From NCBI RefSeq assembly GCF_945859705.1, contig NC_079136.1:43909989-43973988 (forward strand): a stretch of 64,000 nt of DNA, read 5' to 3'. Under the pieces are notes generated by a model. The model saw nothing but the letters and a program-made list of their open reading frames with translations. It made no database searches and had not been told where the DNA came from. Shown here one piece after another: positions 12,161-24,241 of the stretch; position 1 is the first letter of the stretch; every line of letters starts with the position of its first letter. Position numbers and translations under genes: made by a program. The stretch is from Episyrphus balteatus (lineage: Eukaryota > Arthropoda > Insecta > Diptera > Syrphidae).

Positions 12161-14224
12161 ACAGTTATGTGTGATATACCAAATGAAAGGAAACATCATC
12201 AAGATGCTCAATAAAGTTAAATCAAATTTGTATTTGCTTTAGATCAAAAGATAGAACCTGTTGAATAATAAAACCGAATAATATTTTACCGTTATCTCAA
12301 AATTGTGACTACAAAATTGATTGAAATTTTGCACAAATATAGTCCTGTCTATTATCTATCTACAATATAAATTTCATTTATTTATCTGAAGAAAAAAAGA
12401 TAAAAATAAAAAACGGTTAAAAAAGGTAAAAAAAACTTGGGGCAAAAAAACTTCTTTTTCCCGTTATTCGGTCAAAAACCATTTTGAAATACCAATTTTT
12501 TGCACATGTATGCGCACGGTCATAGACTACATGTCCTATAAGCTTGAGATTTTTTGAATGCTACAAAAAATTTAAAAAAATAAATACTCACCCAAAAATA
12601 CATCAAAATAAGTAGGTAGGTGTTTTTTAAAAATGCATATTTCAAAACGCAGAGACTTAAAAAAAAAAAATCCGTATCAGACCCCTAACTTTTTTTTTAT
12701 TATCTTTCGAATGACGTTTTTCAAATTGTCAAAAAAAAATTCCACTACCTATAATCACTACTTTGACAAAGGTCTGCCTCATGTTTTAGTTTTAGAAAAC
12801 CATTTATAGCTTGGTTTTGAAATTCTTTAGAATTTTTTCAATACCTTTGTCAGTCTTGCAATAAATTTATCTATTGATTCAAAAAAAATTCAACTCTTTA
12901 CATTGTCGCGTTTAGAAAATAGACAAATTTTTTGAAATTTTGTTTTACCCCTATTTACCCTATTAAAAGATAGAATTTTTTAAAATCCTTCAAATGTATC
13001 TAACTTTAGATTATTATCTCTCAAAATAAGCTATAGAAGATTTTTGTATCTCTAATAGTTTATTTTTAGTTTTGAATTGAAATTTTTGCCGCACTGCGAA
13101 AGTGCGAGAGTGGAACGCTAGAAAATGACGTCACTTTTTCGTGGTGGCTGCCATGGTTCATCGATTTATAAGACGTTATCACGTCAAAAAACTCAGGAAG
13201 GTGAAAAAAGAAAATTGTCAAAAAAGTTTACAAAATTTTTAATAAAATGGCCAAAACATGAATATATTTGAGAATTTCGTCAAAGTTTGTATTCAATCAG
13301 TGCTTTTCATATAATTTTTCCGCCATCGATATTCAATAATGTCCCACTCGATAATAAATGAGAATGGCATCTCGAAACATTTTTTTGTAAAAGGGCCCAA
13401 TCTTACCTCTGTCCGCCCCTGAATATTTCTCACTGGACGAATTCGCATTTACAAAAAAAAAAAAACGAAGCAAAAATGGAAATATAAAACGCCAGCACTC
13501 TGCCTCTCTATGGTGATAGGGCGAAATGGTCTAGTCTAGTGAGATTGGTGATGGTTTGATGTTTTCCATCCCCAAAACCACACTTTACCAATTTTGTATC
13601 ACCCTGTCATGAATAATTTAACCAACTGGAAAATTCTGTTTGGCAAACAGTTAGAATTGTGGAAATGTTTTCACCACACGAATTGTTGTTGTTGTGAATT
13701 TTAACGAAGTGTTCAAAAAATGTTTTTTTTTTCCTAATTTTTATTTTTTGAAACTTCAAAAAATGGACACATACTATTTTGGAGTAGACGAAGTCCAAAC
13801 TCATCCATTTAAACTCACCTGTGTGTGATCAATTTTTTGATTTTAGAAAATATTTCATAGGTACAAGTTTGTTGGTCTAGGTACAAGTTGGTTGAAAACG
13901 GTTTCCAATTTTTAAACAAAGTGGAGGATGAATATTTTCGTTAAGTTGGAATTTTATTTTATAAGCAGGAACAATGAAACAGTTGCCTAAATTTAAGTAT
14001 AGTTCCATTGTACCTAAATTCACTTATAGCACATTCACTAAGAGACGGGCAACTTACAAATTCTTGGTAAAATACTTAAGCTTTTGGTGGATTTTCTTGG
14101 CTCTACAGAGAAATCACCAAAAGCTCAACTTTCCGAATAGCGTGCTGTCAATGTCGATTTGTAGTTTTTTTTCAGGGGTTTGTTATAACTCAAGAAGAAA
14201 TAGCTTTGAGTGCGAAAGTAGAAA
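12161..14224. other. AT-rich DNA without a recognisable gene
   Basis: About 13020-13195 is related to 20740-20890 (shared ATAAGCTATAG and ATTTATAAGACGT words), so part is dispersed repeat. The remainder, including small frames at 13607-13804 and 13974-14231, shows no domain I recognise. Confidence 0.45.
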
Positions 14225-14389
14225 GAAGTAGTACAAAGAAGACCCAACTTTTATAAAAAAAAAAAAAATGTTGAACGGTTGCGTTGTTAACGGTACCTGT
14301 GATAGAACTGTTTTTTTTTTGTTTCTGAATGTCTCGTACACGACTAACCCGATTTAGGCGAAAATATAAAATACAGTAGCGTTTAGAGA
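14225..14389 (-). mobile_element. TGCACGAC-family repeat, copy G, distal part
   Basis: On the minus strand this follows copy D from about 32834 onward. Shared words include AAATCGGGTTA, GTACGAGA.ATTCAGAAAC and CAGGTACCGTTAA. It is the continuation of the copy at 15921-16378, split by the CAC-ended element between them. Confidence 0.7.
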
Positions 14390-15920
14390 AAAAATAGTCA
14401 TTTTTAACTAATTTTCAACTATTTTCATGGTTAAAATCGGGATAACTATTTTAAATAGTTGAAAATAATTATTTGTGACTATTTTAATAGTCAATCGAAA
14501 TATTTTCCAAATTAGCATTTAAATAGTCAATTTTAACTATTAAAATAGTTATTTGTGACTGTTTGAATAGTCAGATGAAGGGAGGGACTATGGGACTATA
14601 TCCAATAGGGTGCTTCTTATATGGTCGAAAAAATCTCTTTTTCGATTTTTTAATGGGACACTCCTGCATTATGTTCTACCACATTAGCATAGTATATGGT
14701 ACTTTTTTCCGATTTTAATATTAAAATTTAGGGGTCGCTACCATTCACTAAAGATTTAAGTACAAAAAAAGATCAATTTCAACAAAATATTTTTTGTTAC
14801 ATTACAAAGTACGCTTAAGACCCGATTTTTCAATCTTCTAATAATTATAATCAGTCAGTTAACTGTCTGTCGAATAAAGATATTAGGCTCATAAACAATC
14901 AGATAAAATCATTAAATTTTTCAATTAAGAAAGATCACTCAGTTAGCTATTCTACAGAATAACACAAAAAAAAATTTCAAATTCAAAAATATTCAAAATT
15001 AAACTTCATTTTTATTCCGCTGTGTTTTTATCAAAATTTCTTTCAAAACAGTTAAAGATTTAATATAAAGTACTTAATTCTGATAACAAATTTTAAAATT
15101 TTCTGAGAAAAATAAAACAAAATTTGGTGTATTTTTCAAAACTTTGAATTGTGGTAGCGACCCCTAGAACGTGTTTAAACTGGACCAAATTGTACCCAAT
15201 TTATATTTAAGGCAGGAAGAACAAAATGAAAGGGTGTCCCATTAAAATTTCGAAAATTGGTTTTTAAGAAGCACCCTAATTCCAATGCATTTTTTTTACA
15301 GGGGGAGAGGGGGTGATATACTTCTCTTACGGGAGGGGAAATTACATATATAAAAAAAACACTAAAAATGAATAAAAAATAATAACTAAATAGTTTTTTT
15401 TTTAATTTAGAATCGTTTTTAACAATGTCCCAAAAGTAATAATTCAAACGAAGCATGCTGATTGGCCAAAATAAAGGCTCACGGCATTTGGCAGCTTGCA
15501 TGCACTCCCTGTTCATAATTGATTTTTGTTTCCCTGAAAAACAAGTTAATACATTTGAACAATTAATAATAAAATTTAATTTATTTAATTTCTTACTATT
15601 ATTTGACACTGGTTTTCCTCGAAAATAGACTTGTTTAAAAAGAATTAAACGAACAACAGGTTTAATTCTTTTTAAATAAAAGTCTCCATTTTTGTACTAA
15701 CACGACTGGAAACTTGTACTCGCACTGGCACGCTTCGACATCTTGTCATCTGTAACTATACATAATAGTTACTTTTAACTATTTTTCTTTGGCATGTGAC
15801 TATTATAAAACTAATTTTTGACTATTTTTCGATTCAAAATAAGTTATTCGCAAAATTTCTTTGATTTCTATAAAGTGACTATGCAAATAGTTACAAAATA
15901 ACTATTTTTTCCCCTGAGTG
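14390..15920. mobile_element. CAC-ended element with ACTATTT word arms
   Basis: The right end, read inward, is CACTCAGGGGAAAAAATAG. The left end is CGTTTAGAGAAAAAATAG, which differs mainly by transitions plus one base of length. The next 150-200 bp on each side are packed with the word ACTATTT and its inverse AAATAGT. The element interrupts copy G of the TGCACGAC family, which fixes its approximate limits. Target duplication (TA left, CA right) looks decayed. The centre contains a further nested element. The 144-residue minus-strand frame at 15175-15609 crosses a nested-element boundary and is not a gene. Confidence 0.7.
14606..15278. mobile_element. Nested element with TAGGGTGCTTCTTA termini
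   Basis: The left end TAGGGTGCTTCTTA pairs with its inverse ending at 15278. Pairing continues imperfectly for about 58 bp, including TTTTAATGGGACAC. It lies within the ACTATTT-word element and itself contains a partial copy of the AGRGCC MITE (about 14819-15060). A related terminus, TAGGGTGCTTCAAAAA, occurs at 34993. The flanks do not show a clean duplication. Confidence 0.65.
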
Positions 15921-16378
15921 CACATTTTTGCATTTTTTAAAAATATTTCAAAATTTATTTTTGAAAAATCAATTTTTTGAAAACAGGTCGGTGAAATATT
16001 TCGAAATTTCGCTTTTAAGTGTTAATTAATATATTATTTCTTTAAAATGCCGTTCTGTTTGTTATTTATGTTAAAAAAATTTGTCTATAGGAAAAAATGT
16101 ATTTAAAATTATTTAAAAAGAAAACTAACTAAATTTTTTTTTTCTTAAAATTCCTTTTCATTCAAGAAATCAGATGGCATACTTCGTTTTGTGATCCAAA
16201 TCATTAAAAACGGTGTTTCATTAATTATAAAAACAGATTTTATGTACTTTTTTTAACATTACCAGAAATACTTTAATAAAGTAAAATAATGATTTTTCCT
16301 AAATTTTTGTAATAAAAAGCTTTAAGACAACAGCTCCTTTTTCCATTAGAGCAAGGACGTGAGACCCAGTCGTGCATT
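15921..16378 (-). mobile_element. TGCACGAC-family repeat, copy G, proximal part
   Basis: The minus strand reads TGCACGACTGGGTCTCACG from 16376, followed by CTTGCTCTAATG. Similarity to copy D (32336 onward) continues, including TTAAAGCTTTTTATT and CAAAAAATTGATTTTTCAAA. It stops at the end of the CAC-ended element and resumes at 14389. Confidence 0.75.
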
Positions 16379-18800
16379 TTATTTAGATATGATTTTCGGC
16401 ACTTGATGTCAAAAAAAAGTATTTTTTTTTTTGTAAACTAGGGTAATTTCTATACAAAATGGCTAACAAGCTCACCAAACCCGGAATGGTGCTATCCGAG
16501 GAACATAATCACCGAATTTTGACAACATTGGCAGATGAAAAAAAAAGTTTTCACTTTTCAATTATTACAAACCAACAGAAGGAAATATCGAGAAAACAGT
16601 ATATATATTAAATATGTCGTTTTTTTTTTCTTCTCCTGTGTCTCAGAGCCACCCTGTTCTATCAAATATGTTTTTCGTCAGCAATTAATTGACAAGTCGC
16701 ATAGATTGGTACATTTAATGAAAACATCACAGTTCACAGCTCAAAGCACCAAAGTATTTGCAGAATTAAATTACCAAAAAAAGAAAAGATTGTCAAAGTT
16801 GTGAGTTGCCAGATATCCACTTAAAAAAAAAATATGTTATAATATGCTTTTGTTTATATTCGCTTCAAAATACATGATTTCATGTACATTTTTACCTATA
16901 GGTAAATACACATAAATTCAAAGACTCAACTCTGTAGTCTAGGTAACCTACGGGATTGGTTGTTCTAAAAAAAAAACCGTTTTCATCAAAAACATCCACG
17001 TCTAACAAATCTCCCTCTTTTTAACAAATTAACCCTCACCTCTTGGCAATGCTGATGAGAATTAAATTTTACTCCTTTTACCCAAAACAATGGTGCCATT
17101 TGTAAATGTTCCCATTTGAACACAGTAATAACTTACAAATAAATCCCTTTCCCAGTTGTCCTCGGGAACAGTTTTTTTTTATGTTTGTTCGCTTCGTTTC
17201 TTCCCACATGAAACTTTCGAAAGTTTCCGAAAGCAAATTTCAAACGATTCCATTGCTTTAGTCTAATTACATTGAGCGCAAAGGAGAATAACACCAATTA
17301 TGTTGCAGAAAGAAAAAAAAATAAAATAGAATCAAAATGAAGAAGCAAAAGGACGTATATAGTAGAAGAGCAAAGTAAAGCAAAGCAAAAAAAAAATGGC
17401 GATAGAGTACCTCCACAATGTACCACTATGGATTTGTGTTACCCATTAAACTGTAATCTCCCGACAAGGATACAAAATACATTTCCCTGTGTGAACTCTC
17501 ATTACGGATGTTCCTGTACAAACTATACACGTTCGTGTGTGAACCGTTACATTTTTGTCGTGGTTTTTTTTATTTTTTTTTGATTTTTTTTTATCTCATA
17601 TTCCATTTTGAGAACACAATGAAGTTGTTACACGGAATCACCGCTTTAATGAACACGGATGTAACTTCGGTAACTGTATGCAAGAGGATGTATTAAGTTT
17701 CACGCGGGTGATGTGGGACCTCTCTCTTTGGATATGGTGCGGATCTGGAATCTGGTGTGGATCCTTTGGATGTACAAATGCGGGTGTAAATCGTGGCTGT
17801 TTTTTTTTTTTTGTCGCTATGAAGTCATTTCCGGTGTGTGTTTGTTTGTAGGTGTGCTATGCGATGGCATTGGCATTGGCGGAGAGGAACATTTGGGAAC
17901 AAGCAGGATAAAAGTGTTGCTTAACTGGTAAAAATATTTTTATTGGCATGCAGAATGCTAGAATGCGAATTCGAGAGTGTGAGAGAGAGAGGATGTGAAT
18001 TCGGAAAGAGTTCTTTTTATTTATTTCGTTTTTGTGTTTTTTTTTCATTTTTTTGTTTTATAGATAAAATTATATTGTGTTGATTTTTAAAGGAAAATGT
18101 ATAGGTAAGGTATGCATTGTTATTTTTGTTCAACGTGGTATATTGTTAATTAAAATATGGATGGAACAATTTTAAATTGTAGTTAAGGTTTCCAGAATGG
18201 TGTACTTGCAATGTATAGATGGGTGTAAATGAAAATATTCAAAACGAAAAATGGAGTTTTTCATTTTATTTTACAACTCAAAGTGGAACCATATGGTTGA
18301 AGATTGGTAGATATGGTTGTTTTTTTCTTTGTGTATGGTAGATTTATGCGAGTTTTATCGCGGGTTCCCACACGCATTTTCTTGACGCACGTTGTCGCAG
18401 AAATTTTAATCTTATGCCCACGCGTTTTATTCAACGGGTACAACTTACCATTTAGAAAATATTTTTTTTTGTACCATCTCCTTTTACCCTTTTTTACCCT
18501 ATTTAATGGTTGAATTTTCAAAAATCCAAACCAATACGTGATTAAAAGAAAAAAAAAAACACAATTGTAAAGCAGCGACCCATTCTTAAAGTGTAGAGAT
18601 ATGTAATTTTTCCAAAGTAATTCGGGATGTTTTCGGAGTGATCCGTTTATCGGGGAAACCCGTGATTTTACTGATGCGACATTGTGATTTTACCCAAGAT
18701 TTTCATGATGTTAAGAACAAACCTGTGGTTTAACCGAAGTGACTCCTGATTTTCGGGCAACCCATCATTTTAATGCGGAACTCAAACTCATTGAAATAAA
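16379..18800. other. Mostly unique AT-rich DNA without a supported gene
   Basis: This stretch lacks obvious inverted-ended elements and has higher complexity than its neighbours, so it may be ancestral intergenic or intronic sequence. A 50-codon frame at 16459-16611 starts with a plausible ATG but I do not recognise the peptide. A GAGAGAGAGAGG run lies at about 17978. The frames at 17508-18521 overlap each other on both strands and are not convincing. Confidence 0.45.
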
Positions 18801-18823
18801 ATGCACGAAATTAAGCACTTTTA
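18801..18823 (+). mobile_element. TGCACGAC-family repeat, copy B, left stub
   Basis: ATGCACGAAATTAAGCACTT resembles the start of copy E (39955) with an internal deletion, and ends at CACTTTTA. In copy E, CACTTTTA is directly followed by TGTTAG. Here TGTTAG appears only after the 18824-20396 element. Confidence 0.65.
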
Positions 18824-20396
18824 CACGGTTAAAAATTCTGGAGCATTTTTTAATACAGCTCTTGTATTAAAGCAATTTTCAATACTTGCAAAATATTAAA
18901 ATTATTATTAATCTTTTTTGTATTAAATTTCAATATTTAAGTATTAAGTTTACTACTTATAATACAAAAATTATTAGAAAATTACCTCCGTGGGTTAAAT
19001 TCTAGTCTTGTATGAATTTTATTTAACACCGCTGTATTAGATTTTAATATTTTTGTATTACAGTTGAATATAATTGTATTACATTTTAATATAACTGTAT
19101 TACATTTAACTCATATTAAAAGTATTAAATTTTAATACAAGAATATTAAATTTTAATAAAACAACAGCCGCAGCCATTTTAAAATTGAACAAATTCTATG
19201 TTTTTTACAAAAAATTTAAATTAAAAATTGTAAATTTGTACTAATTTGAAGGCGCTTTGTATTTTTTCAAAGCAAAATGCATTCATTGTGGATGAATTTT
19301 GATCGGCAATAAGATTTTACATGCCACAGTTTATGAAACATATAAAATAGAGACAATAATATCACCATTGTTATATTACACTGGTTTACAAGGGTTTTGT
19401 TGCCGAAACAAAAATATACTTTTCTGACGGTTTTTGGTGTGCTGAACTCGAATCCGAAATCAGAAACAACTAATCAGCTCCCGTTTTTGAGATATTACCG
19501 TTAGAAAATGCAAAAATACGTTTTTTTGAATTCTTCGGACCTTATTCTTTTGTATAAAGAAAATTGTTTGAGCATATTTAGTAACGGTTTCTATAAGAAC
19601 TATTTTCCATCTTTCGACACCTGGTTAAATCTTTTCAATATCTTTTAAATTGCCCGATATATCTCAAACTGAAGTAAGTGGGTTTGGCTTCATATATCAT
19701 AAAGAAGATAATGACGTTATAAAATTTATAAAAATACCAAACAACTTAGGATATCTCGGGCAGTAAAAAAGATATCGGAAAGATTTAAACAGATTTAAAA
19801 AGGTGGTAAATAGTACTTATGAAAACCGTTACTAAATATGCTCAAAAAATTTTCCTTATATAAAAGAATAAGGTCCGAAGTACTGCATTTTCTAACGGTA
19901 ATATTTCAAAAACGGGAGCTGATTAATTTTTTTGACTTCAGATTCGAGTTCAGCACACCGAAAACCTTCAGAAAAGTAGATTTTTGTTTCGGCAACAAAA
20001 AAAAAAGTTTAATTTTGTTAACCAGTGTTATTTATGATTAATATTTATTTTCAGTAATGAATTTTGGAAAAAGAATGAATTTTATTAACTTTAAATATAT
20101 TTGGTATTGAATTGAAATATTTTTGTATTATCTTTTAATAAAATTCTTATATTAGATATTAATATAAAAAGATTAAATTTTAATATGGAATACTTGAAAT
20201 TTAATACATTTGATATTAAATTCTAATAAAAACTGAATTATTTTTTAATATAATTTTATCAAGTTTTAATACATTTTGTATTAACTAAAAAAATTTTAAT
20301 ATTTGTCATTTATTAAATTTCAATACATTTTTGGTGTAGACCTACATATATGTAACCCAAAAAGTATTAAAAAATGCTCCAGAATTTTTAACTGTG
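18824..20396. mobile_element. CAC-ended element with TTAATAC word arms
   Basis: The left end CACGGTTAAAAATTCTGG and the inverted right end CACAGTTAAAAATTCTGG differ by one base over about 33 bp. The arms (about 18850-19170 and 20050-20350) are dense with TTAATA/TATTAA words. Within them, about 19380-20030 forms a second inverted repeat (arms about 19380-19670 and 19745-20030). Flanks are TA (18822-18823) and TG (20397-20398); comparison with copy E indicates an original TA target. No transposase coding is visible. Confidence 0.8.
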
Positions 20397-20640
20397 TGTG
20401 TTAGTTTACTTGTAGATTTTAAGAGCTCGCTCTATATATGTAAATTTAAAAAAATGTTGATGTTGGTGGAGAGCCGACATTTAGGGTAAAATTTTATAAA
20501 AAGAAAAATTTTTTTTGTTATTTGACTTTTTTGAGATTGCTTTGAGTATTACGTCAGCAAAGTTAAATCAAAATCGTTAGAGCCGTCTGCGAGTACTTTG
20601 CTAGAGATATAAATTAAAAAAAAAAAAAAATGAAGAAGCA
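20397..20640 (+). mobile_element. TGCACGAC-family repeat, copy B, right part
   Basis: It continues the family with TGTTAGTTTACTTGTAG and contains AAAATCGTTAGAGCCGT at about 20570. It breaks off near a poly-A run before the usual tail, so the copy is 3' truncated as well as interrupted. Confidence 0.7.
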
Positions 20641-23565
20641 AGGGCGGCAAAAACTGAAAAGCCTATACCTTGAAAATTTGTTAATCCGCCCCTGTTTATT
20701 AGTATTCACGTTTAGATTATAACCTATAAGCTATAGTAGATTTTTATACCTATCTCTAATAGTTTATTTTTAATTTTTAATTGCAATCTACACCACACTA
20801 CTAACAACCTCAGACATAACGGGAGAAAATGGCGTCACTTCTTCGTGGATGCAGCCGTGGTTCATTGATTTATAAGACGTCATCGTCAAAAAATAAATTT
20901 ATCACTCAGTCGCATTTAAAATAAATGATGCCTCAATTCCTTGAGCAGTAATGTTGTATTGCTCAAAAGTATAGGGTTGCAAGGAACACTCGAATTTTTC
21001 GCTCTGAAAAGATGTTTTCTACTCGCCGCATTAACTTCAAATTTATTTATTGCATGATAAAACAAAAGCCAAAGGCATTTTAAGCAATTTTTAAAGTTGC
21101 ATTTTTCATACATATACAAAATTATGGTACTTTCGAGGAACAGACTTCCAAAGTCACTTCTCGAAAATCTTCATGCGTAAGAATATATACTATACAAAAA
21201 GGAATGGACACACCAAGAATGCTGTCTTACTCTATTTGCAAGATCTATTTAAAACAAGTTTATCGGGGTCTTTGCGGCAACAACTTTGTTTCTTGATATT
21301 TTAAACGGCCTCAATTTGTATCATTAATCCTCGAAAGCAGCACTCAATTATCGCCATCATATAATAAATTAATTTTAATTTAAAGTAAGTTAAGGTTATT
21401 TTCATTCATTAAAAAAAAAGTACTCATACGCCGCAGTGACCCGAAGAATATAAAAAAAAACAATAAATAGAATTTTTAAATAGTTTTTGAGCATGGCTGT
21501 CTTTAATGTATCTTATTTTTGTATAGTATACAATTAATGTCAATATGCTGCAAAACAATCTGCTGTAAAAAGCAGATCAAGAAATCATTATAAAGTGTAA
21601 TTTATGAAAAATCATTTTGGGTCAAGGTAATTAATAAAATTAATTAAAGAATAAAGGATCCAGAACGGTTGAAATAAGTTTCTCAAAAAATAACTTTAAA
21701 ATAAAATAGAACTCAAAAACAAAAAAAAAAAAACGGAAAAAGCATAACAAAAGGGTTCACCATAAAATCGTCAATGTTTATTTTAATTTAAAACGATCTG
21801 TTGTCATTTCAATTCTAAGCACCCCCCTTCTTATAATTATCTAACCAAATAAATAAATTAAACCCTACGATGCATTAGAACCTATTCTTTTATTTGATTT
21901 AAAGACTTTTTGTAATTACTTTTGTTCCCTCAGTTTTTTTTTTTTTTTGCCCAAAAATAGGTCAATGTAAATCCAAAAAGCTAACAATTCCGCGACACTG
22001 ATCCAAATTGAATACAAAACCGTTTTATGACTTTCGACCCTTCAAAGCTCTTCAGTAAATAGACAACTTGAATTAAGTACTTACATATTAAAGGTACATA
22101 GTACCTCTCTCCCTATGCAAACCCTAGAAAACAGTAAACCCAAAACCAGAGCTAATTATTCTCGTAGAAAACTAGGACACACCGACACGTAATTAAATCC
22201 CTCAGGGAACGATATTCATATTACGATTTCTCTTCACTTTACTGCCATCGTCAGTGAGTTGTATATAAATACTAACTTCACGGTGAAATAGAAAAAAAAA
22301 TAAAAAAAAAAAAAAAAAAAAGTCCATACCCTTAAGCGGCGATGGGACAAACCATTGAATGAATGTTATTTGCCTCGCGTTTTATTTCAGATGAATGGTG
22401 GAATCCGTATTTTCCGTTTATGCACGCCGCGGAATTGTAATAAATCTTTTCACAGCTGTGACCTCACTATGCTTCTTTTTTTTTCCAGGTCAGAGGCATT
22501 TGATTTGTTTCCATACTTTCCAATAAAACCCAGCTAAGATACACAATTTTGAAGAGGGGTTGGGTGGGGGTGGTTGTGTAGTTATTGTTGTTGTTGGTGG
22601 TGTTTTTGTTTTAATTTATCTGCGGAGGAGGTGGCTGCTGGTATAATAAAATCGTGTCAGCCTGTTTTGTGTAAAATTATGTCAGGACACTCGAGAGGAA
22701 ACATCATCATTTTCATTGCCAATAAATACAATGCTTGTCTTTGTTTTTCATCACCCAACCAGCGTCACCTTCAATTCGGTTTATTATTGTTTTTTTTTTT
22801 TTTTTTGTTTTACTTTTGTGTTATTGTCTATTTGCACTCTGACGCCACGTAGCCACGTCAATCGTATACAGAATATTATTCATTTGAAGAAAATTTCAAA
22901 TAATACAAAATTTGATCAAATAATTTTCGGTCCTTGGGCAAAACTTTATTAACTCAATTTTATGACATAATCCATTCAGAAGGTGATTTTGCTTTTCGCA
23001 AAAAGGTGAGATATTTTTGATGACGCATAGAAATGTAAATGTTGGTTGTTTTAGTCAGTAGAAGATTGTTAACGTAAAATTTTCAAACTCTTACAAGCGT
23101 TTTATATTGCAACCGTAATTTAAAAAAAAAAAAAAAAAAAACAGCATCGGTCTTAGGGTATTTTTCGATGCTGTATCCCATGGAACTAAAACTAAGACAA
23201 TCATACTTCCCTGAAAAAAAGTTTTGGATAAAAAAACACTTTGAAACTAAGAAACGTCATAGCTAGTTCCGGGGATAGTTTTAAAAAAAAAATATATCAT
23301 ATTTGTTATTTTCTCATGATGATAAAGATTCCAGGTATCAGACAACATTAATGTTAGGTACCATTCTTTTTATTTTTATAATTCTGTTTTATAAAAAATC
23401 TAATTTTTCTTTTTTACGGCCCAGACAAAATTAGATCTGGCTGTTTTGTTGTAGAGAATTTAAGTTTTTTTTTTTTTAATCTCAAACTAACGAGAAATAT
23501 AGTCGTGCACATGAAAATGTGCAGAAAATTTTAAAAATTATTTTTTACCGAATAACGGGCAAAAA
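20641..23565. other. AT-rich DNA with repeat fragments, no supported gene
   Basis: About 20740-20890 is a fragment shared with 13020-13195. At 21427 the motif CATACGCCGCAGTGACCC belongs to a terminus-like word also seen at about 37222, 46217 and 53882. Poly-A tracts occur at about 22300 and 23122. Reading frames at 22355-22952 are low-complexity, and I see no recognisable exon. Confidence 0.4.
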
Positions 23566-24241
23566 ATTCATTCATTCATTCATTCATTCATTCATTCATT
23601 CATTCATTCATTCATTCATTCATTCATTCATTCATTCATTCATTCATTCATTCATTCATTCATTCATTCATTCATTCATTCATTCATTCATTCATTCATT
23701 CATTCATTCATTCATTCATTCATTCATTCATTCATTCATTCATTCATTCATTCATTCATTCATTCATTCATTCATTCATTCATTCATTCATTCATTCATT
23801 CATTCATTCATTCATTCATTCATTCATTCATTCATTCATTCATTCATTCATTCATTCATTCATTCATTCATTCATTCATTCATTCATTCATTCATTCATT
23901 CATTCATTCATTCATTCATTCATTCATTCATTCATTCATTCATTCATTCATTCATTCATTCATTCATTCATTCATTCATTCATTCATTCATTCATTCATT
24001 CATTCATTCATTCATTCATTCATTCATTCATTCATTCATTCATTCATTCATTCATTCATTCATTCATTCATTCATTCATTCATTCATTCATTCATTCATT
24101 CATTCATTCATTCATTCATTCATTCATTCATTCATTCATTCATTCATTCATTCATTCATTCATTCATTCATTCATTCATTCATTCATTCATTCATTCATT
24201 CATTCATTCATTCATTCATTCATTCATTCATTCATTCATTC
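23566..24241. repeat. Perfect (ATTC)169 microsatellite
   Basis: This is 676 bp of uninterrupted ATTC, 169 units by coordinate arithmetic, with no substitution visible. Because no plus-strand frame contains a stop, it creates a 242-codon frame repeating Ile-His-Ser-Phe, which is not a gene. Downstream, TATCGAATAAA words follow at once. An inverted miniature (four to five GAAT units) lies at about 25970-25990. Unit number in the living genome may vary. Confidence 0.97.

Larger units (their letters stand above)
9552..13187. repeat. Possible outer composite repeat around the 10.1-kb hairpin
   Basis: ACGTGATAACGTC occurs at about 9553 and inverted (GACGTTATCACGT) at about 13172, with similar AT-rich sequence inward. 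A related end, with about 150 bp of neighbouring sequence, recurs at about 20740-20890. This suggests an older repeat into which other elements have inserted. Only about 20-25 bp pair between the two ends, so the boundary call is tentative. Confidence 0.35.

Noticed and set aside
15175..15609. 144-codon minus-strand frame
   Set aside because: It runs across the right end of the nested TAGGGTGCTTC element and has no recognisable domain.
16459..16611. 50-codon plus-strand frame beginning MANKLTKPGMVLSEEHNH
   Set aside because: The first half looks somewhat protein-like, but I recognise no family, there is no splice or downstream support, and the second half is AT noise.
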